From JBAYZQ01 sp041672385 (GTDB taxonomy: Bacteria > Spirochaetota > Spirochaetia > Sphaerochaetales > Sphaerochaetaceae), in contig JBAYZQ010000003.1 in the NCBI GenBank assembly GCA_041672385.1, positions 1 through 45,234 on the forward strand: DNA of 45,234 bases, in the 5' to 3' direction. Of the stretch, positions 25,266 through 33,873 are shown in pieces; within the stretch, counting starts at the first letter, position 1; each line of letters starts with the position of its first letter. The notes under the pieces were generated by a model. The model was given only the letters and a program-made list of their open reading frames with translations. It was not told where the DNA came from and searched no databases. A program made the position numbers and the translations under genes.

Positions 25266-26348
25266 ATGAAAGAGACTAATGCAAAAAGTGTAAAACTAGA
25301 AAATATTACCAAGACTTTTATCACGTTGACTCGTGGAGAGGTTAAGGCTGTTCAAAATGTAAATCTGGATATAAATCCAGGAGAGTTTGTGACTTTGCTT
25401 GGGCCTTCAGGTTGTGGGAAAACAACTTTACTAAGAATGATTGCGGGTTTTGAAATGCCTTCTTCGGGAAAGATTATTATAGATGGTGAAGATGTACTTT
25501 CAAAAACTCCGGATAAAAGAGGATTGGGGATGGTTTTTCAAAACTATGCTTTGTTTCCTCATTTGAATGTTTTTGACAATATTGCTTATGGACTAAAAGT
25601 TCAAAAATTGCCGGCAGACGAAATAAAACAAAGGGTTTTAGAAGGCTTAAAGATTGTTAAAATGGATGAGTTCTCCACGAGAGTTCCAGCTCAAATGAGT
25701 GGAGGGCAACAACAGAGAGTTGCCCTAGTAAGAGCGCTTGTACTTCATCCTGGAGTATTACTGTTTGACGAACCCCTTTCAAATCTTGATGCAAAACTAA
25801 GACTTCACATGAGAGATGAGATTAGAAGAATTCAACAAGAAATGGGAATTACTTCAATTTATGTAACTCATGATCAAAGTGAGGCTATGGCAATGAGTGA
25901 TAAAGTTGTAATTCTAAAGGATGGAATTGTTCAACAAGTGGGAAGTCCAATGGAAATTTATCAAACTCCTTCAAATGAATTTGTTTCTAATTTTATAGGG
26001 AGAGCTAATTTCTTTGATGGAAAAATTATTGAAAAGAAAAAAGAATCTACTTCTTTTGAAATTGAAGGTAAAATATTTACTATTTCAAAAGTAACCAAAT
26101 GGAAAGTTGGAGATTCAATAAAAATAGTTGTTAGACCTGAAGCTTTTGATGTTGGAGCAAAAGTTTTTAAAGCAAAAGTTTTGAAAACTGTTTATATGGG
26201 AGTAAGCCAAGATTATTGGATAGATTTTCAAAACAAGGAAATTGAATTTTCTGATTATAATCCATCCGCAAAAGAACTATATAAAGCAGGAGATACCATT
26301 GATTTTGGATTCAAAGAAAAAAGTATGCATATTCTAGAAGAAGACTAA
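25266..26348 (+). CDS. ABC importer ATPase, cassette A
   Basis: 360-residue cytosolic ATPase of the PotA/FbpC class. Walker A GPSGCGKTT (about 48-56), Q-loop FQNYALFPH, signature MSGGQQQR, Walker B VLLFDEP, D-loop SNLD, switch His in THDQSEAMA, and a C-terminal TOBE-like regulatory domain from about 240. Two copies would power the permease immediately upstream. It ends cassette A. The next gene converges on it with ten bases between, and no clear terminator was found there. Confidence 0.95.
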   Translation: MKETNAKSVKLENITKTFITLTRGEVKAVQNVNLDINPGEFVTLLGPSGCGKTTLLRMIAGFEMPSSGKIIIDGEDVLSKTPDKRGLGMVFQNYALFPHLNVFDNIAYGLKVQKLPADEIKQRVLEGLKIVKMDEFSTRVPAQMSGGQQQRVALVRALVLHPGVLLFDEPLSNLDAKLRLHMRDEIRRIQQEMGITSIYVTHDQSEAMAMSDKVVILKDGIVQQVGSPMEIYQTPSNEFVSNFIGRANFFDGKIIEKKKESTSFEIEGKIFTISKVTKWKVGDSIKIVVRPEAFDVGAKVFKAKVLKTVYMGVSQDYWIDFQNKEIEFSDYNPSAKELYKAGDTIDFGFKEKSMHILEED

Positions 26349-26358
26349 TACAATAGCT

Positions 26359-27672
26359 TTATTTATAACTGTATATAATTTTCTTTTTAGATTGTAACTT
26401 ACGTTCTCTAGCATTATTTTTTAAGAACATAAATTCAAAGACAAAAGCAATCATATAGGCTATACAGGCAATGTAAACGCCTGGAATTTTTGTAGTTAAA
26501 GAAACCAAAGTAATAACTATTAACATTGTGCAAACATTAATAGTAACTCCTTTTGTAATTATTTTTGTCTTTCTTCTAGCAACTAGGATTCCTCTGAAAA
26601 GAGAAATTCGACCTGTTAAGTAAGGATTAATAGCCATTATAAACAAAGAAAGAGGAATATAAGGAAGAAGTTCTGTAGGAAGATTTGAAATTTTTATAAA
26701 CCAAAGATTCCAAAGAGGTTTGATGGCAAAAACAATAAAATACAATAGTGTCATGACTATTGAAATTATAAGAGAGAAATCTATTATTGTTTTTCTCCTT
26801 TCTTCTTGGTACTGAGCTACAATTATTTCTTGAATTGATTGAGTTATTGAACTGTAAAGAAAAACATAAGGAAGAACCACTGGCCACACTGCCAAGGACT
26901 CAACGGGGTTTTGACCCAAAGTAATACCAAAATTTAAAAGTGGTCTAACTCCAAGGGTTATCCAACTCGTTAATGCAAGTGGGATATAAAATTTTATCAT
27001 GTTTTTAAGATCCATATCTTCTTCATAAGGTCCAATATCCATTTTCTTGATAAGGGGTCGGGCATAGAAGTAGGCACTTATTGCTCCAGAGGCGGTTCCG
27101 GTGGCAAGGGCTAAGCTTCCCAAAGCTGCCCCACTACAAAACTTAAAATGAAGACCTAACAAAAGAGTAGAAATGCTTACGACTAGTCTAATATACATTA
27201 CGTAGGGGACTAAATCAGTTCTTTCACATTTAATCATAACTCCTTGCCAAAGTCTTCTATAACCTACAGCTAAAGAAAAGGTTGGCATAAGTGCAAAACT
27301 TATATACGCATCATATTCTAGTTGTTCAGGTAGATTTAATGCTTTAACGGCGACAAAGTTGAAAATGCCAGGAATTAGTAAAATTAAATGAATGGAAGTT
27401 GTTGCTAAAGCCAAAAAATTCATTATTTTATGAAGTTTTTCATAAGAGCTCTGATTATTAGAAACTGCTGTAGCTGCTGAAAACATCTGTATGACTGGAC
27501 CTTCTACTAAAAGGGCAAGCGAAAATGAAAAACCAAAAGCTGCAAGTTGATTTACCGCATCTCCCATTCTAGAAATTATTCCGGTAACCATTGGTTGTTC
27601 ACTGGCCATTACCAGATTCATTATTGCTAAAGGCAACCAAAGTGAAAAAAGTTGCCTCTTAGTTATTTTCAT
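26359..27672 (-). CDS. MATE/MOP-superfamily exporter-like membrane protein
   Basis: 437 residues, about 12 membrane helices, with the two-fold repeat of the MOP superfamily. The opening LWLPLAIMNLVMASEQPMVTGIISRMGD and the FSAATAVS segment resemble MATE pumps and the ANKH-like (progressive ankylosis) branch more than Wzx flippases. Substrate unknown. The start is set at ATG 27672, eight bases after TTGGAG; a TTG one codon earlier is less likely. It lies between the two sugar cassettes in the opposite direction to both transporter operons. Removal of an overflow product of the pathway is possible but unsupported beyond position. Confidence 0.8.
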   Translation of the reverse strand: MKITKRQLFSLWLPLAIMNLVMASEQPMVTGIISRMGDAVNQLAAFGFSFSLALLVEGPVIQMFSAATAVSNNQSSYEKLHKIMNFLALATTSIHLILLIPGIFNFVAVKALNLPEQLEYDAYISFALMPTFSLAVGYRRLWQGVMIKCERTDLVPYVMYIRLVVSISTLLLGLHFKFCSGAALGSLALATGTASGAISAYFYARPLIKKMDIGPYEEDMDLKNMIKFYIPLALTSWITLGVRPLLNFGITLGQNPVESLAVWPVVLPYVFLYSSITQSIQEIIVAQYQEERRKTIIDFSLIISIVMTLLYFIVFAIKPLWNLWFIKISNLPTELLPYIPLSLFIMAINPYLTGRISLFRGILVARRKTKIITKGVTINVCTMLIVITLVSLTTKIPGVYIACIAYMIAFVFEFMFLKNNARERKLQSKKKIIYSYK

Positions 27673-27791
27673 CAAATCTACTCCAAAAACCTAAGTTTTG
27701 CTATTTTACTTCTTATAAAAACTAAAAGCAATAAATAAATATCTTGTTAGCTATTATTAAATGAAAAAATAATTTTTGTTAAAATAAAAGA

Positions 27792-28571
27792 TTAAACTAC
27801 AACTACAGAAACACCTTTATCTTTTAGTTTAGCAATTTGATCTTTGGTAATTTCATCATCGGTAAAGAGTATATCAATATTTGTGAAATCTTCAATAAAA
27901 CTAAAAGCAGTTCTTTCAATTTTTGAAGAATCAGCAATAACATAGACTTTTGAAGCATTTTGAATCATAATTTTTTTAGCTGCACATTCTTGAGGAATTG
28001 ATGAAAATATACCTTCATTCAAAAGAATTCCACTGACTCCAATGACAGCAATATCAGTACGGTATAATTTTAAATTGTTTTCACAGGTTGGTCCTAAAGT
28101 TAAGTCTGTCTCACTGTATAATTCGCCTCCAGCAAGAATTACCTTATTATCATTTATTCCAGCTAGAGTTTCTGCTATAGAGGGACAGTTTGTTACGACA
28201 AGAAGACTTTTCTTTTCTTTAAGCTCGTTTGTAAGAAACAATGCCGTGCTTCCACCATCAAGAAAAATACTAGTTCCATTATCAATTTTACTTGCTAAAG
28301 CTTTAGCTATTTTTCTTTTATTTTCAGAGAATTTTTCCATCCTGGATTTTATTGAGGTAGTTTGCCATACTGCTTTATCTCTATTGCTTATTGCCCCTCC
28401 ATGAGTTCTTATGAGCTTTCCATCTTCTTCCAAAGAAAGCAAATCACGTCTTATGGTTACCTCTGTAACATCAAATTTCAGAGCTAGTTCGTTTACACTA
28501 GCTTTATAATTTTTATTTATAAAAGAAAGAATATTATTTTTTCTTTCTTTAATAGATTCTTTTTTAATCAT
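27792..28571 (-). CDS. DeoR-family repressor, cassette B
   Basis: 259 residues, same length and plan as the cassette A repressor: winged helix (about 1-57, VNELALKFDVTEVTIRRDLLSL), RTHGGAI linker, and a sugar-phosphate-sensing domain with FLDGGSTALFLTNEL and GVSGILLNEGIFSS. It is divergent from the aldolase-led operon B across 243 bases that carry motif repeats. The two repressors keep nearly the same recognition helix (S/D-VTEVTIRRDL), so cross-talk on each other's operators is likely. Expected role: repression until a phosphorylated sugar binds. GAGG precedes the ATG. Confidence 0.92.
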   Translation of the reverse strand: MIKKESIKERKNNILSFINKNYKASVNELALKFDVTEVTIRRDLLSLEEDGKLIRTHGGAISNRDKAVWQTTSIKSRMEKFSENKRKIAKALASKIDNGTSIFLDGGSTALFLTNELKEKKSLLVVTNCPSIAETLAGINDNKVILAGGELYSETDLTLGPTCENNLKLYRTDIAVIGVSGILLNEGIFSSIPQECAAKKIMIQNASKVYVIADSSKIERTAFSFIEDFTNIDILFTDDEITKDQIAKLKDKGVSVVVV

Positions 28572-28641
28572 AAATTCCTCGCTATTATTCTATAAAAAAA
28601 TTAAAAACATTCAATCATTACTATAAAAATAATCCTATCAT

Positions 28642-28704
28642 GAAACGAACATAAAAGAAAGATATTACTTAAAAAAAGTTCAAACGAAATAAAAAGAACA
28701 TAAA
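28642..28704. promoter_or_regulatory. Candidate DeoR operators of cassette B
   Basis: AAACGAA occurs at 28643-28649 and 28682-28688, and GAACATAAA at 28647-28655 and 28696-28704, so two similar half-site clusters lie about 40-49 bases apart. ACGAACAT-type half-sites are typical of GlpR/DeoR operators. The second copy continues as AACATAAATTA, identical to a stretch in cassette A (22273-22283). Both lie just upstream of the operon B promoter. Confidence 0.5.
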
Positions 28705-28730
28705 TTATGAATGAAAAATAAATATAAAGC

Positions 28731-28759
28731 TTGACATCTGATTAAACCGATAATAATAT
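28731..28759 (+). promoter_or_regulatory. Promoter of operon B
   Basis: TTGACA at 28731-28736, exactly 17 bases, TAATAT at 28754-28759. The candidate operators end 26 bases upstream of the -35. Transcription would begin near 28766, about 50 bases before the aldolase GTG. Confidence 0.82.
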
Positions 28760-28814
28760 TAAAAAGAATTTTTGAAATAAAAATTTGATTTTTGTTTCTT
28801 TGGAGGGAAAAAAG

Positions 28815-29669
28815 GTGTTAGTTACGTTGCGGAATGTATTGATGCATGCAGAAAATGAAGGATATTGCGTAGGTGCTTTCAATTTCTTTGGACTGGATAA
28901 CTTACATGGGATTGTAAAAGCTGCAGCAGAGAGAAATAGCCCTGTAATTTGTATGGGAAGCAGTGGCGCTATACAGCAAATGGGAGAAAAAGCTTCAGCC
29001 TATCTGGTCAAAGCTTATGCTGAAACTTATCAAATCCCAGTAGTACTACATCTAGATCATGCTACAGATTTTGATTTTATTTGTAGATGCATTGACAATG
29101 GGTTTTCTTCTGTGATGGTCGATGCTTCTTCCATGCCTTTTGAAAAAAATGTCGAGTTTACCAAAAGAGTTGTTGAATATGCCTCAAGAAAGGGGTGCAG
29201 TGTTGAAGCTGAATTAGGACATGTAGGAGGACAGGAAGATAACATATCTACGGATGAAAAATCAGCACTATTTACTGATCCAGAGGATGTTGAAAAATTT
29301 GTAAGTTCAACAGGAATTGATGCACTTGCAATTGCTGTAGGGACTATTCATGGATTCTATAGAGCGGAACCAAAACTTGATTTTGAGCGGATTAAGAAAA
29401 TTCATGAAATTACTAATTGTCCGTTAGTACTTCATGGAGGTACTGGTGTAAAGGATGAAGATTTAAAAAAAGCAATTGAATGTGGAATAAGAAAAATTAA
29501 TGTTGGAACTGATTTAAAAGTTAATGGATACCTAAAAGTAATGAAAAGAGGATGTCTTAATATTAAAGGAGACGATCCTCGAGTAGTGGCAACACAAGTA
29601 AGAGAGGCTTGTGCTGAAATTGTAAAAAGAAAGATTGAAGTTTTTAATAGTTTTAATAAAGCCTGGTAA
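28815..29669 (+). CDS. Class II ketose-(bis)phosphate aldolase, cassette B, GTG start
   Basis: 284-residue zinc aldolase of the FbaA/KbaY family and paralogue of the cassette A enzyme. LHLDHATDFD (Asp general acid and His ligand), AELGHVGG, AVGTIHGFY (His ligand), LVLHGGTGV (His ligand) and the phosphate-binding NVGTD are all present, so it should be active. The start is GTG at 28815: GGAGGG (28802-28807) stands seven bases upstream, while an earlier in-frame TTG at 28785 has no ribosome site. It is the first gene of the transporter operon, unlike in cassette A, where the aldolase is with the repressor. Substrate is not decided by the sequence. Confidence 0.88.
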   Translation: MLVTLRNVLMHAENEGYCVGAFNFFGLDNLHGIVKAAAERNSPVICMGSSGAIQQMGEKASAYLVKAYAETYQIPVVLHLDHATDFDFICRCIDNGFSSVMVDASSMPFEKNVEFTKRVVEYASRKGCSVEAELGHVGGQEDNISTDEKSALFTDPEDVEKFVSSTGIDALAIAVGTIHGFYRAEPKLDFERIKKIHEITNCPLVLHGGTGVKDEDLKKAIECGIRKINVGTDLKVNGYLKVMKRGCLNIKGDDPRVVATQVREACAEIVKRKIEVFNSFNKAW

Positions 29670-29712
29670 AATACTTATTTAAATCAGACTTTAAAAATAA
29701 AAGGAGAAAAAA

Positions 29713-30831
29713 ATGAAAAAATTTTTAGTGTTACTCTTGGTAGGTTTAATGGTAATATCCTCTGTTTTTGCTGAAGGACAAACCGAGTCAACTAAAAAAG
29801 TTGTTGACTATGATAACATGACTAAGGAAGAACTGATTAAGACTGCACAGGAAGAAGGAACTTTGATGATTTATACTCCAAGTTCTAGACACAGTGCAGT
29901 GGGGCAGATTTTCGGTGAAAAATACGGAATTAAAGTTGAAACAACTCAATTGAAAGATATTGAAATGATTGAAAAAGTAACTAAAGAAGCTGCTGCAAAT
30001 CTTGATGCAGCAGATGTTGTATACGCACAGGACGGAGCCCGTGTATATCCTGAAATGATTATGACAGGATATGTTCAAAGCTATACACCAAATTCTTTGA
30101 AAGAAAAATTTCTGGATCAATATAAAAACCCTCAAGTATGGGAAATGTGTGCCAAGAACTTCATTATAAATAATGAGTGGCCACAGAATTTTAATAATGT
30201 ATGGGCTTTAACAGATCCTAAATACAAGGGGAAAGTTCAATTTAAGAATCCTTTTAGTGAAAGTGTAAATATGAATTTTCTTACAATGGTAACCAGAGAC
30301 GATTGGGCAAAAAAACTTGCTGTCTCTTATAAGAATTATTATGGTAAAGACCTTGTTCTGACTACTAAGAATGCAGGTTATGAATGGATTAAACTTTGGT
30401 TCGGAAATGGTCTTGTTCTTGGAACAAGTGATACCACAATGTCTGAAAATATTGGAGCAAAGGGTCAGAAAGAACAACTGATTGGTTTGTTTACTTCAAA
30501 TAAATTGCGTCATTGTGAAGCAAAAAACTTAGCCCTTGAAGTTTGTAAAGATGTAGAACCGTTCAATGGTTTTATTTATCCTATTTATGTTTTTATTCCA
30601 TCTAATTCAAAGAGTCCTGCTGCAGCAAGGCTTTTTATTGAGTATTCACTGACAATTGATGGATTTGCTCCGTTTATAAGTATTGGCGATTATTCTCCAA
30701 ATCCAGACCTTGAAAACCCGGATGACAGTCAAACTCTTGAGATTCTTTCAAAGACTTTGATTTATGAGGATCCTCAGTGGTGTTCTGAACATCGTGCGGA
30801 AGTTGAAGAATTCATATCTAAACTAATGTAG
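29713..30831 (+). CDS. ABC importer substrate-binding protein, cassette B
   Basis: 372-residue soluble periplasmic binding protein: Sec signal peptide ending VFA-EGQTES, no lipobox. The mature protein opens with KEELIKTAQEEGTLMIYTPSS, then FGEKYGIKVETTQL, AADVVYAQDG, VWALTDPKYKGKVQFKNPF and SPAAARLFIEYSL, the layout of FbpA/AfuA-like class II binders. It is clearly diverged from the cassette A binding protein, so the two importers likely take different ligands. The last part (SKTLIYEDPQWCSEHRAEVEEF) is alike in the two proteins, where cassette A has ITQDDAWSGAHRSEFLEKF. AAGGAG precedes the ATG, 43 bases after the aldolase. Confidence 0.87.
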   Translation: MKKFLVLLLVGLMVISSVFAEGQTESTKKVVDYDNMTKEELIKTAQEEGTLMIYTPSSRHSAVGQIFGEKYGIKVETTQLKDIEMIEKVTKEAAANLDAADVVYAQDGARVYPEMIMTGYVQSYTPNSLKEKFLDQYKNPQVWEMCAKNFIINNEWPQNFNNVWALTDPKYKGKVQFKNPFSESVNMNFLTMVTRDDWAKKLAVSYKNYYGKDLVLTTKNAGYEWIKLWFGNGLVLGTSDTTMSENIGAKGQKEQLIGLFTSNKLRHCEAKNLALEVCKDVEPFNGFIYPIYVFIPSNSKSPAAARLFIEYSLTIDGFAPFISIGDYSPNPDLENPDDSQTLEILSKTLIYEDPQWCSEHRAEVEEFISKLM

Positions 30832-30844
30832 TTTTAGTATAATT

Positions 30845-30884
30845 AATCAACCTGTATCAATTTAGTGTGCAGGTTGGTTTTATT
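30845..30884 (+). terminator. Intra-operon hairpin between binding protein and permease B
   Basis: AATCAACCTG (30845-30854) pairs with CAGGTTGGTT (30870-30879), 10 bp with one G-T, loop of 15, followed by TTTTATTAT. Same place in the operon as the hairpin at 23507-23541 of cassette A, but of different sequence. Confidence 0.7.
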
Positions 30885-30903
30885 ATAATATCTGGAGTAA
30901 TTT

Positions 30904-32694
30904 ATGCCTTTAGGATACAGAATAAAACGTTATTTGAAAAAACCTCAAAATGTAATTATTGTAATTATGGTAACAATTTTGGTTTATCTAACTCTCGTAC
31001 CCATAATAACGATATTGATAGAAACAGTGACAGTTCATCCTTCAGAAACTATGAGTTTGAAAAAGGAAATTGGAACTCATACCAGTTCTCATTGGATGAA
31101 AGTATTGTTTTCTGACAGCAGTTTTGCAGTTTTTTACGAACCATTATTACATTCGCTACAAACAAGTTTGTGTTCTTGCCTTATAGCTATTGTTTTTGGA
31201 GGAACTGTTGCTTGGCTTGTAACCAGAACGAATCTGCGTTGGAAAAAAATAGTTTCGACTCTTTTTATTTTTCCATATATTATGCCATCGTGGACTTTGG
31301 CTTTAGCTTGGTATAATATGTTCAAAAATTCTGTTGTTGGAGGAATTCCAGGAATGTTTACGGCATTCACGGGACTTCAAACTCCAAACTGGTTTGCTTA
31401 TGGACCTTTTCCAATATCAATGGTACTGGGTCTTCATTATGCACCTTTTGCTTATATAATGATTGGTGGAATACTAAGGAATATGGATGCAAATCTTGAA
31501 GAAGCAGCATTAATGCTAAACACGCCAAGAAGAAGAATTATCTTTAAAATTACTATACCTATGGTATTACCAGCAATTCTTTCTACAATACTTCTTGTAT
31601 TTTCTTCTTCAATGTCATCTTTTGCTGTACCTACTTTTTTAGGGCTTCCGGTAAGATATCAAGTTTTGACTATGCAGTTATATAGAACTTTGAATGGAGT
31701 TAACCATGGACAAGGATATTGTATTGCTGTTCTTATGATTCTTATAGGAATATCAATCCTTACTTTTAATAGAAGACTGACTGGAGTAAGGAAGAATTAT
31801 ACTACTGTCACTGGGAAAAGTTCAAACATAGCATATATTAATTTAAAACAGGGTAAAAATCTTATTTCAATAATTGTGGTATCTTTTGTAATGCTTATTT
31901 CAATTGTACCTTTATTGAGTTTTGCAATTGAATCTTTGCTTAGAGTACCTGGAAATTATTCAGTATCTAATTTTACTTTACAGTTTTGGATTGGAACTGC
32001 AAAACAAAATTCAATGTTCAATAGTGAACCAGGAATGCTATTGAATCCAACCGTTTGGCACTGTTTGGGCAATAGCTTAAAATTATCTTTTTCTGTAGCA
32101 TTTTGTGCGGGAACCTTGGGATTTCTTGTTGGTTATGCTGTAGTTAGAGCCAGAGGAACAAAACTTGCAAGTACTCTTGATAATTTAGCTTTCTTTCCTT
32201 ATCTAATGCCATCTATGGCTTTTTCAGCAATTTATCTAGCCATGTTCAGTCAAAGAAACGGTTTTATTCCACCGCTCTATGGGACCTTTTTTCTTCTGGT
32301 TTTGATTGGTACGGTAAAAAATATGCCTTTTGCCTCAAGAAGTGGAATAAACGCAATGATGCAACTTTCCAAAGAAATTGAAGAAGCGGGAGAAATCCAA
32401 GGAATTTCTTGGCTGAAAAGAATGACACATCTCGTTGTGCCCATTCAAAAAAGTAGTTTTATTTCAGGATATTTACTTCCATTTATTGGTAGCATGAGAG
32501 AACTTTCTCTTTATGTTTTGCTGGTAACACCCAATACTAGGGTTCTTACAACATTGCTTTTTTACTATAACGAAAAAGGATGGAGTCAATATTCAAATGG
32601 GATAAACCTTTTGATAGTTTTGATAGTTTTGATAATTAATAACATTGTGAATAAAATGACCGGAGCATCAATAGATAAAGGAATTGGAGGTTGA
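30904..32694 (+). CDS. ABC importer permease with two fused membrane domains, cassette B
   Basis: 596 residues with about 12 membrane helices in two BPD_transp_1 halves. EAA loops: EEAALMLNTPRRRIIFKITIPM in the first half (about residue 200) and EEAGEIQGISWLKRMTHLVVPI in the second (about 495), the latter with Gly in place of the third Ala. A long periplasmic loop with NSMFNSEPGMLLNPTVWH lies around residues 370-390. TGGAG precedes the ATG. The ATPase start follows one base after its stop. Paralogue of the cassette A permease. Confidence 0.92.
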   Translation: MPLGYRIKRYLKKPQNVIIVIMVTILVYLTLVPIITILIETVTVHPSETMSLKKEIGTHTSSHWMKVLFSDSSFAVFYEPLLHSLQTSLCSCLIAIVFGGTVAWLVTRTNLRWKKIVSTLFIFPYIMPSWTLALAWYNMFKNSVVGGIPGMFTAFTGLQTPNWFAYGPFPISMVLGLHYAPFAYIMIGGILRNMDANLEEAALMLNTPRRRIIFKITIPMVLPAILSTILLVFSSSMSSFAVPTFLGLPVRYQVLTMQLYRTLNGVNHGQGYCIAVLMILIGISILTFNRRLTGVRKNYTTVTGKSSNIAYINLKQGKNLISIIVVSFVMLISIVPLLSFAIESLLRVPGNYSVSNFTLQFWIGTAKQNSMFNSEPGMLLNPTVWHCLGNSLKLSFSVAFCAGTLGFLVGYAVVRARGTKLASTLDNLAFFPYLMPSMAFSAIYLAMFSQRNGFIPPLYGTFFLLVLIGTVKNMPFASRSGINAMMQLSKEIEEAGEIQGISWLKRMTHLVVPIQKSSFISGYLLPFIGSMRELSLYVLLVTPNTRVLTTLLFYYNEKGWSQYSNGINLLIVLIVLIINNIVNKMTGASIDKGIGG

Positions 32695-32695
32695 G

Positions 32696-33808
32696 ATGCC
32701 AGAAATATTGTTGAAGAATATTACCAAGAAATTTGGTGATTTTGTAGCTGTCGATAATTTAAGTATGAAAATTGAGGATGGAGATTTTATAACATTACTT
32801 GGTCCTTCAGGTTGTGGAAAGACTACGACGTTGCGACAGATAGCCGGATTGGAAACTCCTACTTCAGGGGAAATCTACATTGATGGAGTTCTTGTTTTTT
32901 CATCAGAGAAACTGATAGATATTTCACCGGCGAAAAGGGGTGTTGGCTTTTTATTTCAAAATTATGCTTTGTGGCCACATTTGACCGTTTATCAAAACAT
33001 TGCCTTCGGTCTTGAGAATAATAAATGGTCGAAAGAAAGAATAAAAAAAAGGGTTGATGAACTTTTAGAACTTTTAAAAATTTCAGAATTTATAAAACGT
33101 TATCCCGCTGAACTTTCAGGTGGACAGCAGCAAAGGGTAGCCATTGCAAGAACCCTAGCTACAAATCCTAAAGTTTTATTGATGGATGAACCCTTGTCAA
33201 ATCTTGATGCAAAACTTAGGATGGAAATGAGGGCTGAATTAAAAAGGTTACACAAAGAAACTGGAGCAACTTTTGTTTATGTAACACACGATCAACTTGA
33301 AGCTATGACTTTAGCAACTAAAATATGTTTACTTAAAGATGGTTTACTTCAAATGTTTAATTCTCCATTAGATGTTTACTTAAAACCTTTAAATACTTTT
33401 GTTGCTGATTTTGTTGGTTCACCAGCAATAAATTTGATTAGTTTTAAATATAATAAAATTGGAAAACATAAAATTAAGCTTGTTAATGAATTTTTTGATT
33501 TTAGCTTTGAAAGTAACAATGAGCTTCCTGAGAATTTAGGAGAAGAAGTAACTATCGGAATTAGACCTGAATATATAAAAGTTAGTGAAACAGGAAAATT
33601 TGAAGTTGAAGTTTACACTTCACTTCCGAGTGGAATGGAAACAATTTTGGGTTTAATAATGAACGATTCAAAAAGAATTAATTGTGTGGTTTTTGGAGCA
33701 AATGATTTTTCTGTTGGGAATATGGTGAAAGTTGATTTTATAGGAAGTGAAATTGTTTTATTCAATGATCAAGGAATATTTGCTGCTCTAGGAAAACTTT
33801 TATACTAG
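32696..33808 (+). CDS. ABC importer ATPase, cassette B
   Basis: 370-residue cytosolic ATPase. Walker A GPSGCGKTTT, Q-loop FQNYALWPH, signature LSGGQQQR, Walker B VLLMDEP, D-loop SNLD, switch THDQLEAMT, and a C-terminal TOBE-like domain with TIGIRPEYIKVS. The start is set at ATG 32696, five bases after TGGAGG (32685-32690); a TTG at 32684 in the same frame lies within that ribosome site and is rejected. Overlaps the end of the permease operon tightly and ends cassette B. Closest in plan to UgpC/PotA-type ATPases. Confidence 0.94.
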   Translation: MPEILLKNITKKFGDFVAVDNLSMKIEDGDFITLLGPSGCGKTTTLRQIAGLETPTSGEIYIDGVLVFSSEKLIDISPAKRGVGFLFQNYALWPHLTVYQNIAFGLENNKWSKERIKKRVDELLELLKISEFIKRYPAELSGGQQQRVAIARTLATNPKVLLMDEPLSNLDAKLRMEMRAELKRLHKETGATFVYVTHDQLEAMTLATKICLLKDGLLQMFNSPLDVYLKPLNTFVADFVGSPAINLISFKYNKIGKHKIKLVNEFFDFSFESNNELPENLGEEVTIGIRPEYIKVSETGKFEVEVYTSLPSGMETILGLIMNDSKRINCVVFGANDFSVGNMVKVDFIGSEIVLFNDQGIFAALGKLLY

Positions 33809-33873
33809 ATTTTTCCAAGTGATTCTTTCATTATTATTTTATATTATCAAAACCTACCAAAGAAACTAGGAAT

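Noticed and set aside
29788..30135. 115-codon minus-strand open frame within the cassette B binding-protein gene
   Set aside because: Antisense shadow with Phe/Ile/Cys-rich composition and no start signals.
22471..33808. Reading the two ABC systems as iron(III) importers
   Set aside because: The family is commonly named for iron, but no FbpA-type tyrosine pair is evident, and aldolase and DeoR neighbours point to sugar phosphates.
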